64,000 nucleotides of DNA from Theobroma cacao (lineage: Eukaryota > Streptophyta > Magnoliopsida > Malvales > Malvaceae), in assembly GCF_000208745.1 (NCBI RefSeq), contig NC_030859.1, positions 11,088,875 through 11,152,874 of the forward strand, given 5' to 3'. Shown in pieces: positions 24,061 to 36,500 of the stretch (position 1 is the first letter of the stretch; each line of letters opens with the position of its first letter). Under the pieces are notes generated by a model that saw nothing but the letters and a program-made list of their open reading frames with translations, had not been told where the DNA came from and ran no database searches. A program made the translations under genes and the position numbers.

Positions 24061-24820
24061 AAGGATTAACTTTGTAAAAGTTTTATAAATTCATCATCAT
24101 TATTTCATCTGAACTCTTGTATTACAAATTTTAGAATCTTTGAAAAGTCTTATTTGTTTATTGGTTTTTTTATTGTGCAACCTGCAAAATCGTTGTTGCA
24201 CTTGTCTAAGAAAGTGCAGTTGACTAGGACCGATGACTGCCTATTATGCGTGTTATAAACACTATAAAGAGGGAAATTTCTACCCAAAATTCCTGCTTTT
24301 CAAGTTTCCATCAAAATGTGGTAACTAATGGTGGAAAAATTTGAAACAAGGCTGGCAACGTGGAAAGCAAAAACCTTATCCATTTGGGAAGGGGTAACCA
24401 TAATGAAGTTGTTAGAAATATTTGAGAGGAAAAAAGAAATTTTGAGAAGAAACAAGAGTATGACTTTGAGAGTGTAAATTAACACTTTCTTTTAAGATAT
24501 TTTCTCAACATGCAGAATATAATAAAGCCATTAACACTCTTATCAGAATAATGAAAATAATATGTATTAATGTTGTTTATATAATGAGTCAACGTATACA
24601 TCTTTTAATAAAAAGATTTGTTTCCTTTCATAATATAACTTTTCAAATAGTTGTTTCCTTTCATGATACAACTATTCAAAAGTTATATCTAATAATATTT
24701 CATAATATAACTATTAAAAAGTTATATCTAATAAGATAATTATTTACAACTCTTTAGTCACAACTTTTCATTAATAAGACCAACATTAACAAACTATTTA
24801 ACAGAAGTCGATGTTAGTCG
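23329..24820. other. Upstream region of the kinase gene and AT-rich spacer
   Basis: It presumably contains the kinase promoter next to 23328, but no clear TATA box is seen. There is a (TA)n microsatellite at about 24022-24056. From 24600 to 24740 a short motif, 'cataatataactattcaaaagttatatct', is repeated about three times. No gene recognised. Confidence 0.45.
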
Positions 24821-24932
24821 GTGTTTTGGATTTTGTCCAAAACCTCTTTAACTTTTATTGGTCTTCCAATATTCTTCGCATGGATGTTTCAAATACCAAC
24901 AAGAGTGAAAGAGGTTTTGGACAAAATCCAAA
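24821..24932. repeat. 25-bp perfect inverted repeat at LINE edge
   Basis: The left arm, about 24821-24846 (tttggattttgtccaaaacc tcttt), is the exact reverse complement of about 24908-24932 (aaagaggttttggacaaaatcc aaa) over 25 bases, with about 60 bp between. The right arm is genuine reverse-transcriptase coding sequence; the left arm is its inverted copy. Confidence 0.8.
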
Positions 24933-25240
24933 GCCGATTTCTTTGGGACAGATCCATAGAAAGGAGAAAGATACACTATGTTGACTGGAGCTTTATATGT
25001 CTTTATATGGATTTTGAAAGACTGTGAATTATTGATTTGAATCCACCAAAAGATTCATGTTGAATAAATGGACTAGGTATAGCGGAAAGAATCTAGAAGC
25101 TTATGGAGAAGACATGGGAGTAGGGAGAAATTATTATCGACAATGAAGAACCCTATGAAGATATGGGGTGAATGGCGAAACATTGTGAAGCCTCTGAACT
25201 TAATGAATGGCTCATCATAGTTTTTAGATGAGGGTATGGG
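24846..25240 (+). pseudogene. LINE (non-LTR) ORF2 C-terminal fragment
   Basis: The + strand encodes MFQIPTRVKEVLDKIQSRFLWD, ERRKIHYVDWSFIC and, after frame changes, WRRHGS... NPMKIWGEWRNIVKPL. These motifs mark the end of the plant L1-type reverse transcriptase and the following zf-RVT region. The 5' part (endonuclease and catalytic YADD) is missing and several stops interrupt it, as expected of a 5'-truncated, decayed insertion. Confidence 0.7.
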
Positions 25241-27314
25241 AAAAAAAATTGATTTATGGAATTGCCACGTTCTAATCCTAAGTCATGACCAGTGCAATGA
25301 CCAAGTGAGCAAAGCCCACTTGATCCAAGCAAGCCTTATGAGTAGTCACACGTGATCATGTCATAATCTCATAATGAGAGTGAACATCTAAATGTTTGTA
25401 AATATAAGTGTCCACATGTGCATTTATAATTTAACACCTTATCATAGTCAAATAATTCATAATATTTCTCAACAATGTTACACATCCAATATTGATGTTT
25501 CAATGCACATCTCATGTGCTTATCATGTTTGTAATCATATATTCAAATGACGATATTTATATCTTGGTGTATACGAACACCTTTATTACAAAATAGAAAT
25601 TTAACAAGCCCAACCTTGGCTAGTAGACAATGTTCATCAATACTTTAAATATGCAAAATATATCTAGCCACGAACAACGAAATAGACATGAAATAAAGAT
25701 GACGCCTACTAGATGCCTTTCAACGATACTTATCACAAGAATGGAGGAGAATCCTCTAATAACAATGATTCGCCTAGCTATAAATCTGAAAACCAAAACG
25801 TGAATTTAAAAATGTGAGTAAGAACTCAATGAACGGGGCATGAGGAGAACAAGTTAAACGGTAGAGTGTTTAATAACACCATGACTTTATTTGCGACCAT
25901 GTAGTTTGCATCAAACCAAAACAAGTGCATGTGCAAGTAAAACCAAACCTTTCAAGTCGTATATGAATAGTTCAAAATATCATCATTCTTAGAAACTTAG
26001 ATTCCAAATATTAAACAATTTCAAGTGAAAACATTCTTAGAACATGATATTTCACAACAAAATTTGTGAGACCTCAACCCTTATAGGCTCATAACGAGGC
26101 ATAGGCGTAATAACTCGGGCTAGGGGTAGTTTCATCATTTCCTCTAAAAAGCTCCTAGAAAAAGGTTTTATGATATTTTAAGGTCTAAATAGGCATAAGA
26201 CCGAATAAATAATGTGTAATGATGAAAACATGAAGAAAACTATAAGTTTCAATAATTTTCACCATAGGGGCAAAATGGTCATGTTGCACCATGAGTAAAA
26301 ATTTTTAAGTTTTCATAAACCCGAGTAGTTTAGATCATTATGGACCTTGTCCCTGTGTCAAAAGAATAAAAAGATTGCATAAAAGATTGGAGGAGAATAA
26401 GCTAAATTGTGGAGGGGCATTTTGGTAATTTTAGTGGAGTGGATAAGCATGGGCTATAAATATTTTCTTCCAGCAGCTTCTTCTGCCATTTTCCAGTAGC
26501 TTCTTCTTCTTCTTTCTTCTTTTCTTTCACATTACTTCCAACCTCCATGGAAGCATGGTGTGAAAACTTCATAACTTTCTCTTTCTAGCTCCAAATTTCA
26601 TGCTTTTGGTGCACCTTTTCATAAACCCTTGTGCTCTTTCACTCTCTCACTTTAAAACCCTCAAAAAGTCCTTGTTTAGCACTTTCTCTCACTAGTTGAA
26701 GGTTTAGAAAGAGAAAAAGAGATTTTTCACAATTGTTTAGAAGCTATTGAAAGAGAATTCAACTAAAAAAAAAAAACCTAAGGTGAGTGATGAACTAGGC
26801 TTGGTTTTAAGTTGTTGATGATGGCTAGTAATTAGGATTATGAGCTGTTTTATTGTTTAGTTGTTTATTCATTTTTAGTGTGATTAGAGTAGTGCAAGGA
26901 ATAGCCATTTGATATAGTTGGAAGCCAATTAGGAATGGCTAGTAGAATTTGAAATAGAAACTAGCTTTTGGAGTGATATTAATGTAAATTTGGATTGGTT
27001 GTGATGTTGTGTGTGTATAGGTTCCAACAAGGCCTCACTTGCCCATTGGAACCATTAGTGGAGGTTACAATTGACTAGAGTTTCAACAGTACCGGTGAGT
27101 GAACTTGCATTTCAAAGTATTTTTGAGAATGTGAATGTGTTTGCATAAGACATTAAATGATTTTTTCCAACTTTTCTTAAAAATGGGTGCCTTAGGAACA
27201 AGCCCTTGATAAATTATCTTTGTGTTGTGATATGTGGCTATTATGGATTCATATACTGCTACATTATGTTGATATATATATATATATACGTATGAATATA
27301 TTATTGTGTAATGA

Positions 27315-27430
27315 TATTGACTCAGCTATGTGCGAGTAGGGAGTGTGCATAAGCCAATGATGACCCGGTTATGTGCGAGTAGGGAGTGCACATAACCCGA
27401 TAATGACCCAGCCATGTGTGAGTAAGGAGT
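27315..27430. repeat. Tandem repeat of about 46 bp with hairpin
   Basis: Three units of the form 'atgacccggttatgtgcgag tagggagtg...'. In the middle unit GGTTATGTGC and GCACATAACC form a perfect 10-bp stem around gagtagggagt. Confidence 0.6.
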
Positions 27431-27496
27431 GCGCATGAGCTGATGATGATGGTATGGTGTGCATGATGATGATGGGATGGTGTGCATGATGATGTT

Positions 27497-27498
27497 GG

Positions 27499-27584
<86 letters not shown>

Positions 27585-27585
27585 A
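27497..27585. repeat. (AT)n and (TAG)n microsatellites
   Basis: About 27 AT units followed directly by about a dozen TAG units. Confidence 0.9.
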
Positions 27586-30179
27586 ACTAGAAAGAGAGCA
27601 ATAACATTACTTTTGCACAAACAGTAACAATAATTGTTTGCAATTTGAAGTCAGCCACNTATATGGTTGTAATGCATGAGAAATTTGGCATGATAAATCT
27701 TGAGAAATTCCCATTTTCTTGCAAATTGATCTTTATTGCAGCACCAAATGGATTTTTTGTGCAAAAGAAGGCCCCTTTTGACTTAGGTGCCCTGATTCTC
27801 GCTGCAGCAAGAAACATTTTGTTTTGGCAGTAGAAAACTCGCTGCAGTGAAAATAAATCTCACTGCAGTGAGAAGCTCTCAGGTTCTGACACAATACTCT
27901 TACTTTGATGATGATTTTGACCACCTTCCTTTCTGAATTGAGAAAAGTGATAAACATAAAAGTTGTACTCCTATCTCTTAGCTTTCTAATGGTTGAAAAA
28001 TCATATCAATTCTATTAGAAAAACTGAAACACATGAAAACTGATACTGTTTCTCGCTGCAACGAGAATGAACTTCGCTGCAGTGAGAAACATTCTATCTT
28101 ACATGCTACCCTATTTGGTTTTTGACATATTTTTCACCCATTTAAGTTCATGGATTGATCATGGGTTTGTGAAACACTATGAAGGCATTAATCAAGGTTT
28201 GAAATGAGGGGTTTTTAGTAAGAAATTAAATCAAGTGCATTGTTTTTGAAACAAGTGCATCATGATTTCCAAATTCTTCCTATTGATTGCTTGTTCCCTT
28301 CTTATGTTCACTCACTGAGTTTTATACTCACGTTTTTAAACTTCATGTTTTCAAATTTAGAGGCAGTTGGGACCTAGATTGAGTTGCCCACGTATGCTCA
28401 AATTCTTGGTAGGTATTACGGCATCTCAGTAGCTGTACCTTCACCCACGGTCACTCCGCTGACGGTCAAGAGTCGTATGCTTATGTATACATATAAGTAG
28501 TGTAGACCACTCAGATTCATGTTAGAAAAATCAAATATGTATATTTTATTACTGATGCTATTATAGGCTGGCAAACGAGTAACATTATTTTAACATAATA
28601 CGAATGTGAATATTGGGTTACTATAGAATGTTATTGAAATATTTTTGGTTGAGAATCATAATATGGGTTTGAGTAAATGATGGTTTGGAATGATGATCGG
28701 GATTGTATAAATAGGCTTGCTTGGGCTTAGTGGGCTATGTCCATTGGGCCCATGCACCGGTTATGGCCCAGAATTTGGGCTGTGACATAATTACAGAGAC
28801 TAATATCCATAGTCAATCTAATTACTCCAACCAACGGCTAACTTAAATTCAATTAACAATTTCATAACACCTTTCACAAGCAAATAACAATATTAAGGTG
28901 CACCATGTAATATACCAAATTTATATGTATTAACAAGATCCAATAAGGCACATAACAAGACATGCTAAGGCATGTAGTATATATCAAGACGTGAAGAGGC
29001 ACGTAACAAAACATGCTATGTGTCTCGGTTCGCACCAACCCTTGTGAGGTATTGTTCACTTTGGCTCATTGGCTTCACGGTTTTGTCCCACAAAAGGCGT
29101 ATCACAGGTTGAAGGTGGTGTGAACCCTTAAATGTCCAGTATCACTCTAGTGCATAGCTGGAGTGGGATTCAAGGTTCACCTCTAAGATCATGACATCTT
29201 CCCTTGAATCCCTTTTGGGAGCTTTTCTTCAATATAGGATTTATGTCTTTTTGCTGAGGCAATGATATTGTGCCATGTAGTATATAACATGACGTGACAA
29301 GGCATGTAACAAGACATGTTAAGTGTCACAACCTAATCTTAGGCCATGACTAGGACGATGACCAAGAAGACAGGATCCCCTTGATCCAAGCAAGCCTTTC
29401 TCATCTAATACACCTATACGTAATCCATCACAAGTATACATCAAAAGTCTGCAGAAGTCAACAACAAGGTTCATAGATGTACTTTCATTTATTAATGGAC
29501 ATTGAACTCGAGTAAGCTCTCACATATACCGAACATAACATCATCTGTTTTGCACACTCGTGTGTTCACGTAAGCCTTCGACCCATTACATTATATCATA
29601 TGCCATACATACGTATATACTTGTTTGTACACATATACATCAAAGTACATTGCCATGCCTAAGTACAAAATAAAGTAATGCTAACCCACACTCATAATTA
29701 CATGACTCAAAAGCAAACTCTTAAATGAAATGCAACATGAGACAAGTAGGCTCCATAGTCGATCGCTAAGCATACCTATCAAATAAGACTCGAGGATCCT
29801 TCCTTAAGTGGCGATCCAAGCTAGTCACTTATCTAAAAACCAAAAACATGAGATTTCAAAATGTAAGTACAACTCAGTGAGTGAATAGTCTAAGGGAACA
29901 AGCTAAGCATAATTTGGTAATAAAATGATGCCTTTATTCACAATCATGCACTTTGCTTTCAAAGCCAAATCTCATTCAATCATGTATGATAATGCATTTT
30001 GCATCAATCATATGTGTTTTTACATGTGTGTAAACTTCCTTGGAAGTTGGGGGAAGGGTGCTCATCAATGGCCCTTGAAAGGCATTTAAAAGGAATGCAC
30101 AACTTAATTTTATTATAAAGGGATCGACCTTTTGGCCTATAGGGGTCAATCCCTAGCTCAGAAAAATATCTTATAGGTT

Positions 30180-30440
30180 CTGTCTTCTATGGATAAACCC
30201 TTTCCCCTCGAGGGGTTGATCCTTCCTTAATTGAAAACCTTAAATAGCTAATGGATGTTAGGCATCAACCCCTTTACTAGGGGTTAATCCCTCATAGACA
30301 ATAAGCTTTCAATTAGCTACTGGATGTTAGGGATCAACCCTTTTGTACTAAGGGTTAATCCTTCTAGGACATAGAGCTTTCCAGTTAGCTACTAGATGAC
30401 AGGGATTAACCTTTCTTACTTTGAAGGTTGATCCTATTCA
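30180..30440. repeat. Tandem repeat of about 70 bp with complementary halves
   Basis: Units (landmark gctactggatgttagg) start at 30247, 30316 and 30388, with a degenerate unit before. Each contains 'ggatcaaccc...gggttaatcc' halves that can pair, for example atcaacccc and ggggttaat around tttacta. Confidence 0.65.
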
Positions 30441-30725
30441 CAAACAAATTCAAATTTCTAAGTTCCTTAGAACTCCAAGTTTGATCTAATCAAGAGTGAA
30501 TCCATCCATTTCCATCAAAAAGTCTTTTTTACAAGCTTAAAACCATCTAATTACAAATCTTATTGCATCACAAAGGGTGGATCGTAATCCAACCCACAAT
30601 TAGCTCAATTGACTGCCATTTCAAGATTCACTATAAATATTCATCTCAATCGAATATCTAATAAAAAGGTTCAAGCCAAAGGTTTCTCAACCAATGAAGT
30701 AGTGTCAAGACCGCCATTACCTAGG

Positions 30726-31335
30726 GCAGCAAGCGATGTGTTTTAGCACACGTCTTGCACCATAGTCTTTGTTGGATAGGGTGAACAAGTTATATGTCTC
30801 AACACATGTCTAGCACCATAGCCCTTGTTAGATAAGGTGAATAAATGATGTGCCTTAGCACACATCTAGCATCAAAGCCTTTGCCAGATAGAGTAACAAG
30901 TGGTGTGCCTTAACACACGTCTGGCACCATAATCCTTACTAGATAGGATGATAAAGCATGTGCCTTACTTGTTGCACTTGTCTAGCACCAAGCCTCACTA
31001 GATACACATAACAAGCAATGTGTCTTAACACATGTCTAGCACCATTACTTCTGCTAGATAGGATGATCAAGCATGTGTTTTACTTTTGCACATGTCTAGC
31101 ACCGTAGCCCTTGTTAGTTTAGAAGAACAAGCATGTGTCTTACTTATTGCACATGTCTCATACCATAGCCCTTGCTAGATAAGAACAAACATGTGCCGTA
31201 CTTATTACATATCTCTAGTGCCATAGCTTCGACTAGATAAGAATAACAAGCATGTGTCTTACATATTACACATATCTAGCAGCATGCCTCGCAAGATAGG
31301 CCTCACAAGCATGTGTTTCATCATCACACATGTCC
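30726..31335. repeat. Tandem array of about eleven 54-60 bp units
   Basis: Each unit reads roughly 'gcatgtgccttagcacacgt' then 'ctagcaccatagcccttg' then 'ctagataggatgaacaa'. Lengths vary from about 54 to 60 bp and the copies are diverged. In the early units ATGTGccttaGCACACGT can form a short hairpin. There are no spacers of uniform length, so it is not CRISPR-like. Confidence 0.8.
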
Positions 31336-31361
31336 ATTAAAGTTCTTGCTACCAACATATA

Positions 31362-31640
31362 TACAAATTTCAATAGACACCAATTAGCCAACTCGATTAG
31401 TAATGAACCATGAAAATTATTGTTTTGAATGTAGAGCCAAGTGAGAAAAGATAGATTTTCCAAGTTTGGTGAGATGGCTCCTATGAGACTTATGTTAATA
31501 AAAAGTGGTAATGAACCATGAAAACACTTAGTAGTGTTTGTCTCCATAATTGACACCAATCCTCAATGGCAAGGAGAGGTAGCAGTGGTGTAGTTGGTTG
31601 CCAATAAGTTTTGAAGGTCATGAGTTACATGGACTATGTA
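31362..31640 (-). pseudogene. LRR receptor kinase N-terminal fragment
   Basis: The minus strand reads a LLATNYTTATSPC segment, a stop, then GAISPNLENLSFLTWLYIQNNNFHGSLLIELA. This matches, in order, the LRRNT and first LRR of the gene at 18934-23328 (LATNWSTATSVC; GNLSFLAW... NNNFHGSLPVEL). It lacks everything after the first LRRs and has stops. It is a broken duplicate of the same receptor family, about 8 kb upstream of it and on the same strand. Confidence 0.75.
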
Positions 31641-32149
31641 ATCCCACCTTGAGTAAGAGGATAAGTTAGGAAATCCTTAGGTGAGCATATAGATTAAACC
31701 TTTTGAGTATCAAACTTAGTTTTAACCTTAAAAAGAATTTATTAACACTTTTGGTTGTCTATCACTTTTGAAGCAGAAAATTTTCTAAGTTTAGAAAGAG
31801 TCAAAATATGTGATTTTTATAGAACAATGTTTTGAAAATAAAAAAAATTGAAGGTAATGATTCCCTTGATTTTTAGATGACTAAAAATGATTTTTCCATA
31901 ATTTTTAGAGTACATTTGTTATGGTAAATGGGGGTTCCAAATTTAATTTCAATCAAAATTTTTAGATTTTGTTCTTGAAAACAAAATTTAGATTTTGATT
32001 CTTTTGGATTTTGACTTTTTTTTTATATTTTTATTGAATCCAAATGGCGGGTTGTTTGCTTATTTACATTAAATGTCTTAATTAAATAGTATTTAATGTA
32101 AATAAGCTAGGCAAGTTTTATGGGTAATTTGTCTTAAAGTCTGCATTCT
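31641..32149. other. AT-rich spacer
   Basis: T-rich runs and a short inverted 'attaaatgtcttaattaaatagtatttaatgtaaataagc' area near 32070-32105. No gene seen. Confidence 0.4.
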
Positions 32150-33534
32150 GTCTCAAATGTATCGATAGATGTTCATGATGTATCAATAAATGTTCATAAT
32201 GAATCGATACTATATTTCCAGATCCAAACGTATCGATACATGGCCCAAATGTATCAATATATTTCATCGTTTTCAGAAAAATACAAGGGGCAAAACTGTA
32301 TTTTCAAATTCAAAACTATAAATACCTCATATTTTTTGAGGGTTTTCAACCCTTAACCATTTTTCTAAGGCATTTCTCTCAACTTGAACTCTTTCAACCT
32401 ATTTTTGATGCAAATCTTTATCTTTGATCATCAAATAGCTTGGTATTGAGTTTAAATAATAAAAATGACATTTTTATACTTTGGAAACTCTAAATGTTGA
32501 TTTTTAGTTTATGAAATTATGATTTTATTTCACAAATTTTTTGTTTATGATTAAAGCTTAAAGGCTTTGTGATTTTCTTAAACATCTAAGCTCGCCTAAG
32601 GCAAGGATGAAAGATTTATGGATTTCAAAGAATGAGTTTTAGCTATAAAATTAGTTTAGCTAAGAGCGAGTAAATTTCGAAAGTGCTTAGGATGATTATT
32701 TCAAGATTTTTATTTTAGGAATTAATTGTAATGAATGTTCTGTGATAGGAATGATTGAAAACTCTATAAATTTTGCTGAAACAGAGTTGTGATTAAAGCT
32801 AGGAATCAAATCTCCATTTAGGTGAGTGGATACACCACTTTCAAATTATTTTGATATGCAAAGCTAGCATGATTTCTATGAAAAGGATTATTTATGTATG
32901 TTGAAATGATATCTCTAACATGGTTTATCAAAGGATTTTGAGTTTCAAGAATCAAAATGATTTTTTAAGAAAATAAATTGTTAGTGATTGTAATATGATT
33001 GAAAATAATTTTCTAAGAAAATAAATTGTTAGTGAATGCGATATGATTGAGACAATAGTTTTTGAAATGTTTATGAATCTACTACGTATGTAAGTATTCT
33101 ACTATGTATTAGTTTTCAACAAGGGGAACAAGCACCTTATGTTTGAAGCCCACTCTATTCCTTTGATCTTCAGACTAGTGTGGGTATGAGATATTGTATG
33201 TTTATTTATAGATGTTATAATGTGCATGTTTAGTATGATGAATGCCTAAAAATTATATATATGATATAAATTCTATATACCATATGAGATGATTAAGTAC
33301 GCATGATGAATGCTATGAGATTATGTACATGATGTATATTCCATATACTACATGAGATGATTAAGAAAACATGCTGAATGTGATGAGATTATGTATATGA
33401 TGTATTTTCCATATACCTTATGAGATGAATAAGCATGTATGTGATGGACTTTCCACATACTTAATGCTATGAATATGAGAACTCAATGAGTATGATTGAT
33501 TCCATTCTTACTGGGTGTAAGTGACGACTTCACT
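32150..33534 (+). mobile_element. LTR-like remnant with TATCGATA palindrome cluster and TATA box
   Basis: A cluster of five ATGTATCGATACAT-like words (32155-32275) lies about 50-160 bp upstream of a TATA box, CTATAAATACC, at 32316-32326, as in the U3 of an LTR. Downstream a 68-bp repeat (landmarks at 33286, 33354, 33422) is present in about three copies. Element ends are not seen; it is cut at 33535 by the next element. Confidence 0.4.
33240..33480. repeat. 68-bp tandem repeat, about three copies
   Basis: The word 'gagatgattaag' (or gagatgaataag) recurs at 33286, 33354 and 33422, exactly 68 bp apart, each followed by 'gatgtatattccatatac'. Confidence 0.7.
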
Positions 33535-36500
33535 TGTAACACCCCATACCCCCGAATAGTAGTCAACGTAACTTTATCGGTAAGACAAAGGACTAATTGA
33601 TGTGAATTTATTCGCTAAAGAGCAGTGAAGGGTGAAAGGAATGTTCAAGAGTAAAATATTCTGCACAAGCAAAAATAATAATTAAATAATAATATTTTTG
33701 TCGATGATATATTAGTGCATTAAAAGGTGATTTGGAAGTGAACCGAGGCATAATAAGACGTTTTGAGACCTGATGAGACAAGTGTAAAATTTTGAAATAA
33801 AATAATATTAAAATATTAGTATTTTATTTGATGTCGATATTAGTCATGGAAGAGGAGTATAAGGTCAATCTAAGTGGGGGAGGAGAAGAACAAGAGAATT
33901 TTTAGAGAAGAACGACATAAGTGGGACCCGCGTGTCTTTATTTAATAGAGCACGAGCGGGTAAGTATATATTTAAATATTATGGTGATATCTTGGTGAAG
34001 TGCAAGTTATATATTTTAATTGTATATATGTAAAGGAAGAAAGATAGGAAAAAATTGGAATTAAAAGAAATGATTGAGGACTAAATCATAAAGGATGAAA
34101 AGTTTGGTGGGACAGATGGTAAATAAGGAAAAGTCAAGGACTTATGTGCAATTACTACAATTTAGAGCTAAGTGAAAATTTAATAACCAAGAGAAGTTAA
34201 ATTATGTGGAATGATGGAATTTGCATGCAAAAATTCACTATTACATGCAAATGATGGCATGTAAAAAGGAGGAAGTTAGTATGGAACATGTGGGACCCCT
34301 ACCATGCATGGTAAAAAGGAAAAAAATAATAAAAGTAAGATTAAATCTATTTTGCATGCAATGGTATTGGTGCATTAGGTGGCCAAATAATAATAAAAGG
34401 AAATTGATGCATGTATTTTGATTGGTCTTGGAAGTTGGCCAAATGAAATGAAGAGAAAAGGAATGCATGAAATGTGATTAGTCCAAATGTGTCGCAATGT
34501 AATAAACAATTAAAAAGAAAGAGAAAGGAAAGAGAAAATGGCTTGAAGGCTTAGCAAAACCATGCCTTTGAGTGTGTAAAAGAAAGAGAAATGTGGTTAG
34601 CTTGAGAAATTGAGAGAGAAGGCTGGCCATTTAGAGAAGGAAAGAAAGAAAGAAAGCTTGACAAAATTCTAGTCGATAGCAAGAAAAAGAGAGAAATAAA
34701 AGAGAAAAAGAGAAAGAAAAGAAAGAAAAGAGAAAGGGAAAGGAAGGAAAAAGAAGAAAACCTTGGAGGGGGGCTTAGCCTTGGAGGAGAAAGGAGAAAA
34801 CCGAGAGGTTTTCCTCCCCACCTACACACCATTGTTGATTTGGAAAGATTTTGGTGGTTTATCTTGAAGATTCCAAGGTAGGGAAGGTAGAAATTGTTGT
34901 TTTGTTTGAATGCATGCATTTTGAACCAATTATAATGTGAGGTTTTGTTTGTGGTAGCACGGATCAACAAAGATCCAAGGAACCCAAGGCATGCATGTGG
35001 ACGAATATTTGAATGTATGGTGGTTTTGAGCTAGATTAAGTGGTGGGTAAGTGTTCTAACTTCTAAATCACAAGTATAAAGGAAAAATAAGATATATGTT
35101 GATTGTTTGTGCTTATGGCAGCAAAGATTGGCTAGATTTGGAGACCATTTGGTGACATGCAAGCCACCAAACCCATGGGTGTCTAGTGGAATTAAGGTGA
35201 GAGAAAAGTGGTAAGACATGCAAAGTGTGTTGTTAATGTGATGTTATGGGTACGGTTAAGAGCAATTGTGGTAGTTTAAAGTTTAAAACAATGTAATGTG
35301 TGAATGTGTGTTGTTGTAAGAGGTTTAAAAGGCTATGAATATTGGTGTGCATGAATGAATATTGATATTATGATTGGTGGCAGCATATAGATGTAAAATG
35401 TGGTGCATGTGGATGTAGAAAATGCTTGATGGAAGTAAATTATAATTGCTACCATATGCTAGGTTATTGGTGTGGAAATGATGGTTGAATATGATAAATA
35501 CACTTAGAAAAGATTTATATGTGTGCTAGAGTCATGAATAAGTTACCGGTATTTATAATCTAGAGAATTATGCAAGTAAAGGATATAAATGACTTTAGTA
35601 AAAATGTGTCAAGATATAAGTTAGTTGAATAAGGATTCATGATTGAATGAGAAAGAGAAGTGGAAATGATATACACTAAAGATATTGAATTTGGATTATT
35701 GCTAAAAAGTGCAAGTAAAGAAAGTGTGCTGTAGTGGCGTGTCGGAGGAAGTAACGAGCGACCGGCAAATAGGAATAGATAGATATGCATTCTAACTAAT
35801 AGCGACGTAGTATCCCGCTATCGTAAGGTGAGTAGGGGGTGTCCATTTTAAAATTCCCATAATTATATATATTTATATATGATGATTTCTTTAAATGCAA
35901 ACTTGTGGAAAGCATGAGCTGGTAGAATCTTAGGTATTTTGTGGATGCGTAAACGTTTGAAAATGCTTTGATTATGTATATATGTATAAGCTATATTCGT
36001 AAAGTTTTTTAAACCAGGAAACAAGCCTTTCAATACAATTTATATCTAAAATGTGCCTTATTGTTTGTCTGATATGCATTCATAAATTTAATCACATATT
36101 CACCATGCTATTTCGATATTAAAATCTCATGCAAAGGTTTATAACATAAAGCCTTAGAAAAATGGGGTTTTATCTTGATACTGTGATTGGTATTTTGAAA
36201 ACAATTTGAGATGATCCTTTGAAAACCCTATTTGGATTTTTAAATGGTTTTATAAAACCGAAAGATTTGAGAGTAGGTCAGCTATCACTTCAGTTAAGTG
36301 TGACCCTCGTGCACCAATGAGCTTTAACTAGACAACCTTTGGGTCACTGACGAGCTGTTAGACATGGCTGGGGCAATGATTTGTGATATACGTGGCAAGG
36401 CCAAGGGTTGTTATATGTGGCTAGGCCACCAATGATATTCACGGTTGTGACCACTTGATTTCTCCGATGTCGGCCAACATCGTCGAGACTGCCATGGCAT

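Larger units (their letters stand above)
26065..28787 (+). mobile_element. Family-B long LTR-type element with TSD
   Basis: The start is TGTGAGACCTCAACCC at 26065 and the end GGGCTGTGACA at 28787, length 2723 bp. Flanks aaatt (26060-26064) and taatt (28788-28792) agree at four of five bases. A TATAAATATT box lies at about 26455. The interior includes a hairpin-bearing tandem repeat (27315-27420), (AT)n and (TAG)n microsatellites (about 27498-27585) and several CTCGCTGCAGCGAG-type palindromes (27795-28105). The 3' part has the 'cactgagttttatactcac' layout shared with families A, C and D. No ORF; read as a solo LTR of a gypsy-type element. One N at 27659. Confidence 0.65.
25263..29323 (-). mobile_element. 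Family-E LTR-like element (interrupted by family B)
   Basis: It begins TGCCACGTTCTAATCCTAAG at 25263, which matches the start of the element at 29324 (TGTCACAACCTAATCTTAGG), and both continue with 'gaccaag...cttgatccaagcaagcctt'. The 26065-28787 element is inserted in it. The right end is not clear; it lies before 29324. A 'catgtagtatataacatgacg'-type motif occurs twice, at about 28973 and 29272. No coding region. Confidence 0.4.
29324..31336 (-). mobile_element. Second family-E LTR-like element, with internal tandem arrays
   Basis: It starts TGTCACAACCTAATCTTAGG and is similar to 25263 onward, including 'cttgatccaagcaagcctt' and 'aataaaatgatgcctttatt'. The right end is unknown; I stop it at the end of the 57-bp array, where LRR-related sequence begins. 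No protein coding. Confidence 0.4.

Noticed and set aside
29030..29265. Possible 5S-rRNA-bearing Cassandra-type TRIM
   Set aside because: The sequence (ggttcgcaccaacccttgtg and onward) does not contain the 5S internal promoter boxes that I would expect.
30726..31335. CRISPR-like regular repeat
   Set aside because: Whole units of about 57 bp repeat without unique spacers, the genome is a plant's, and there are no cas genes. It is an ordinary tandem repeat.
29319..31341. ttaag/ttaaa as a target duplication for the second family-E element
   Set aside because: The two outer flanks are of unrelated kinds (repeat versus LRR fragment), so the match is likely chance.
34551..34970. 139-codon minus-strand frame rich in Phe, Leu and Ser
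   Set aside because: It runs over a GA-rich tract; the composition reflects the purine run, not a protein.
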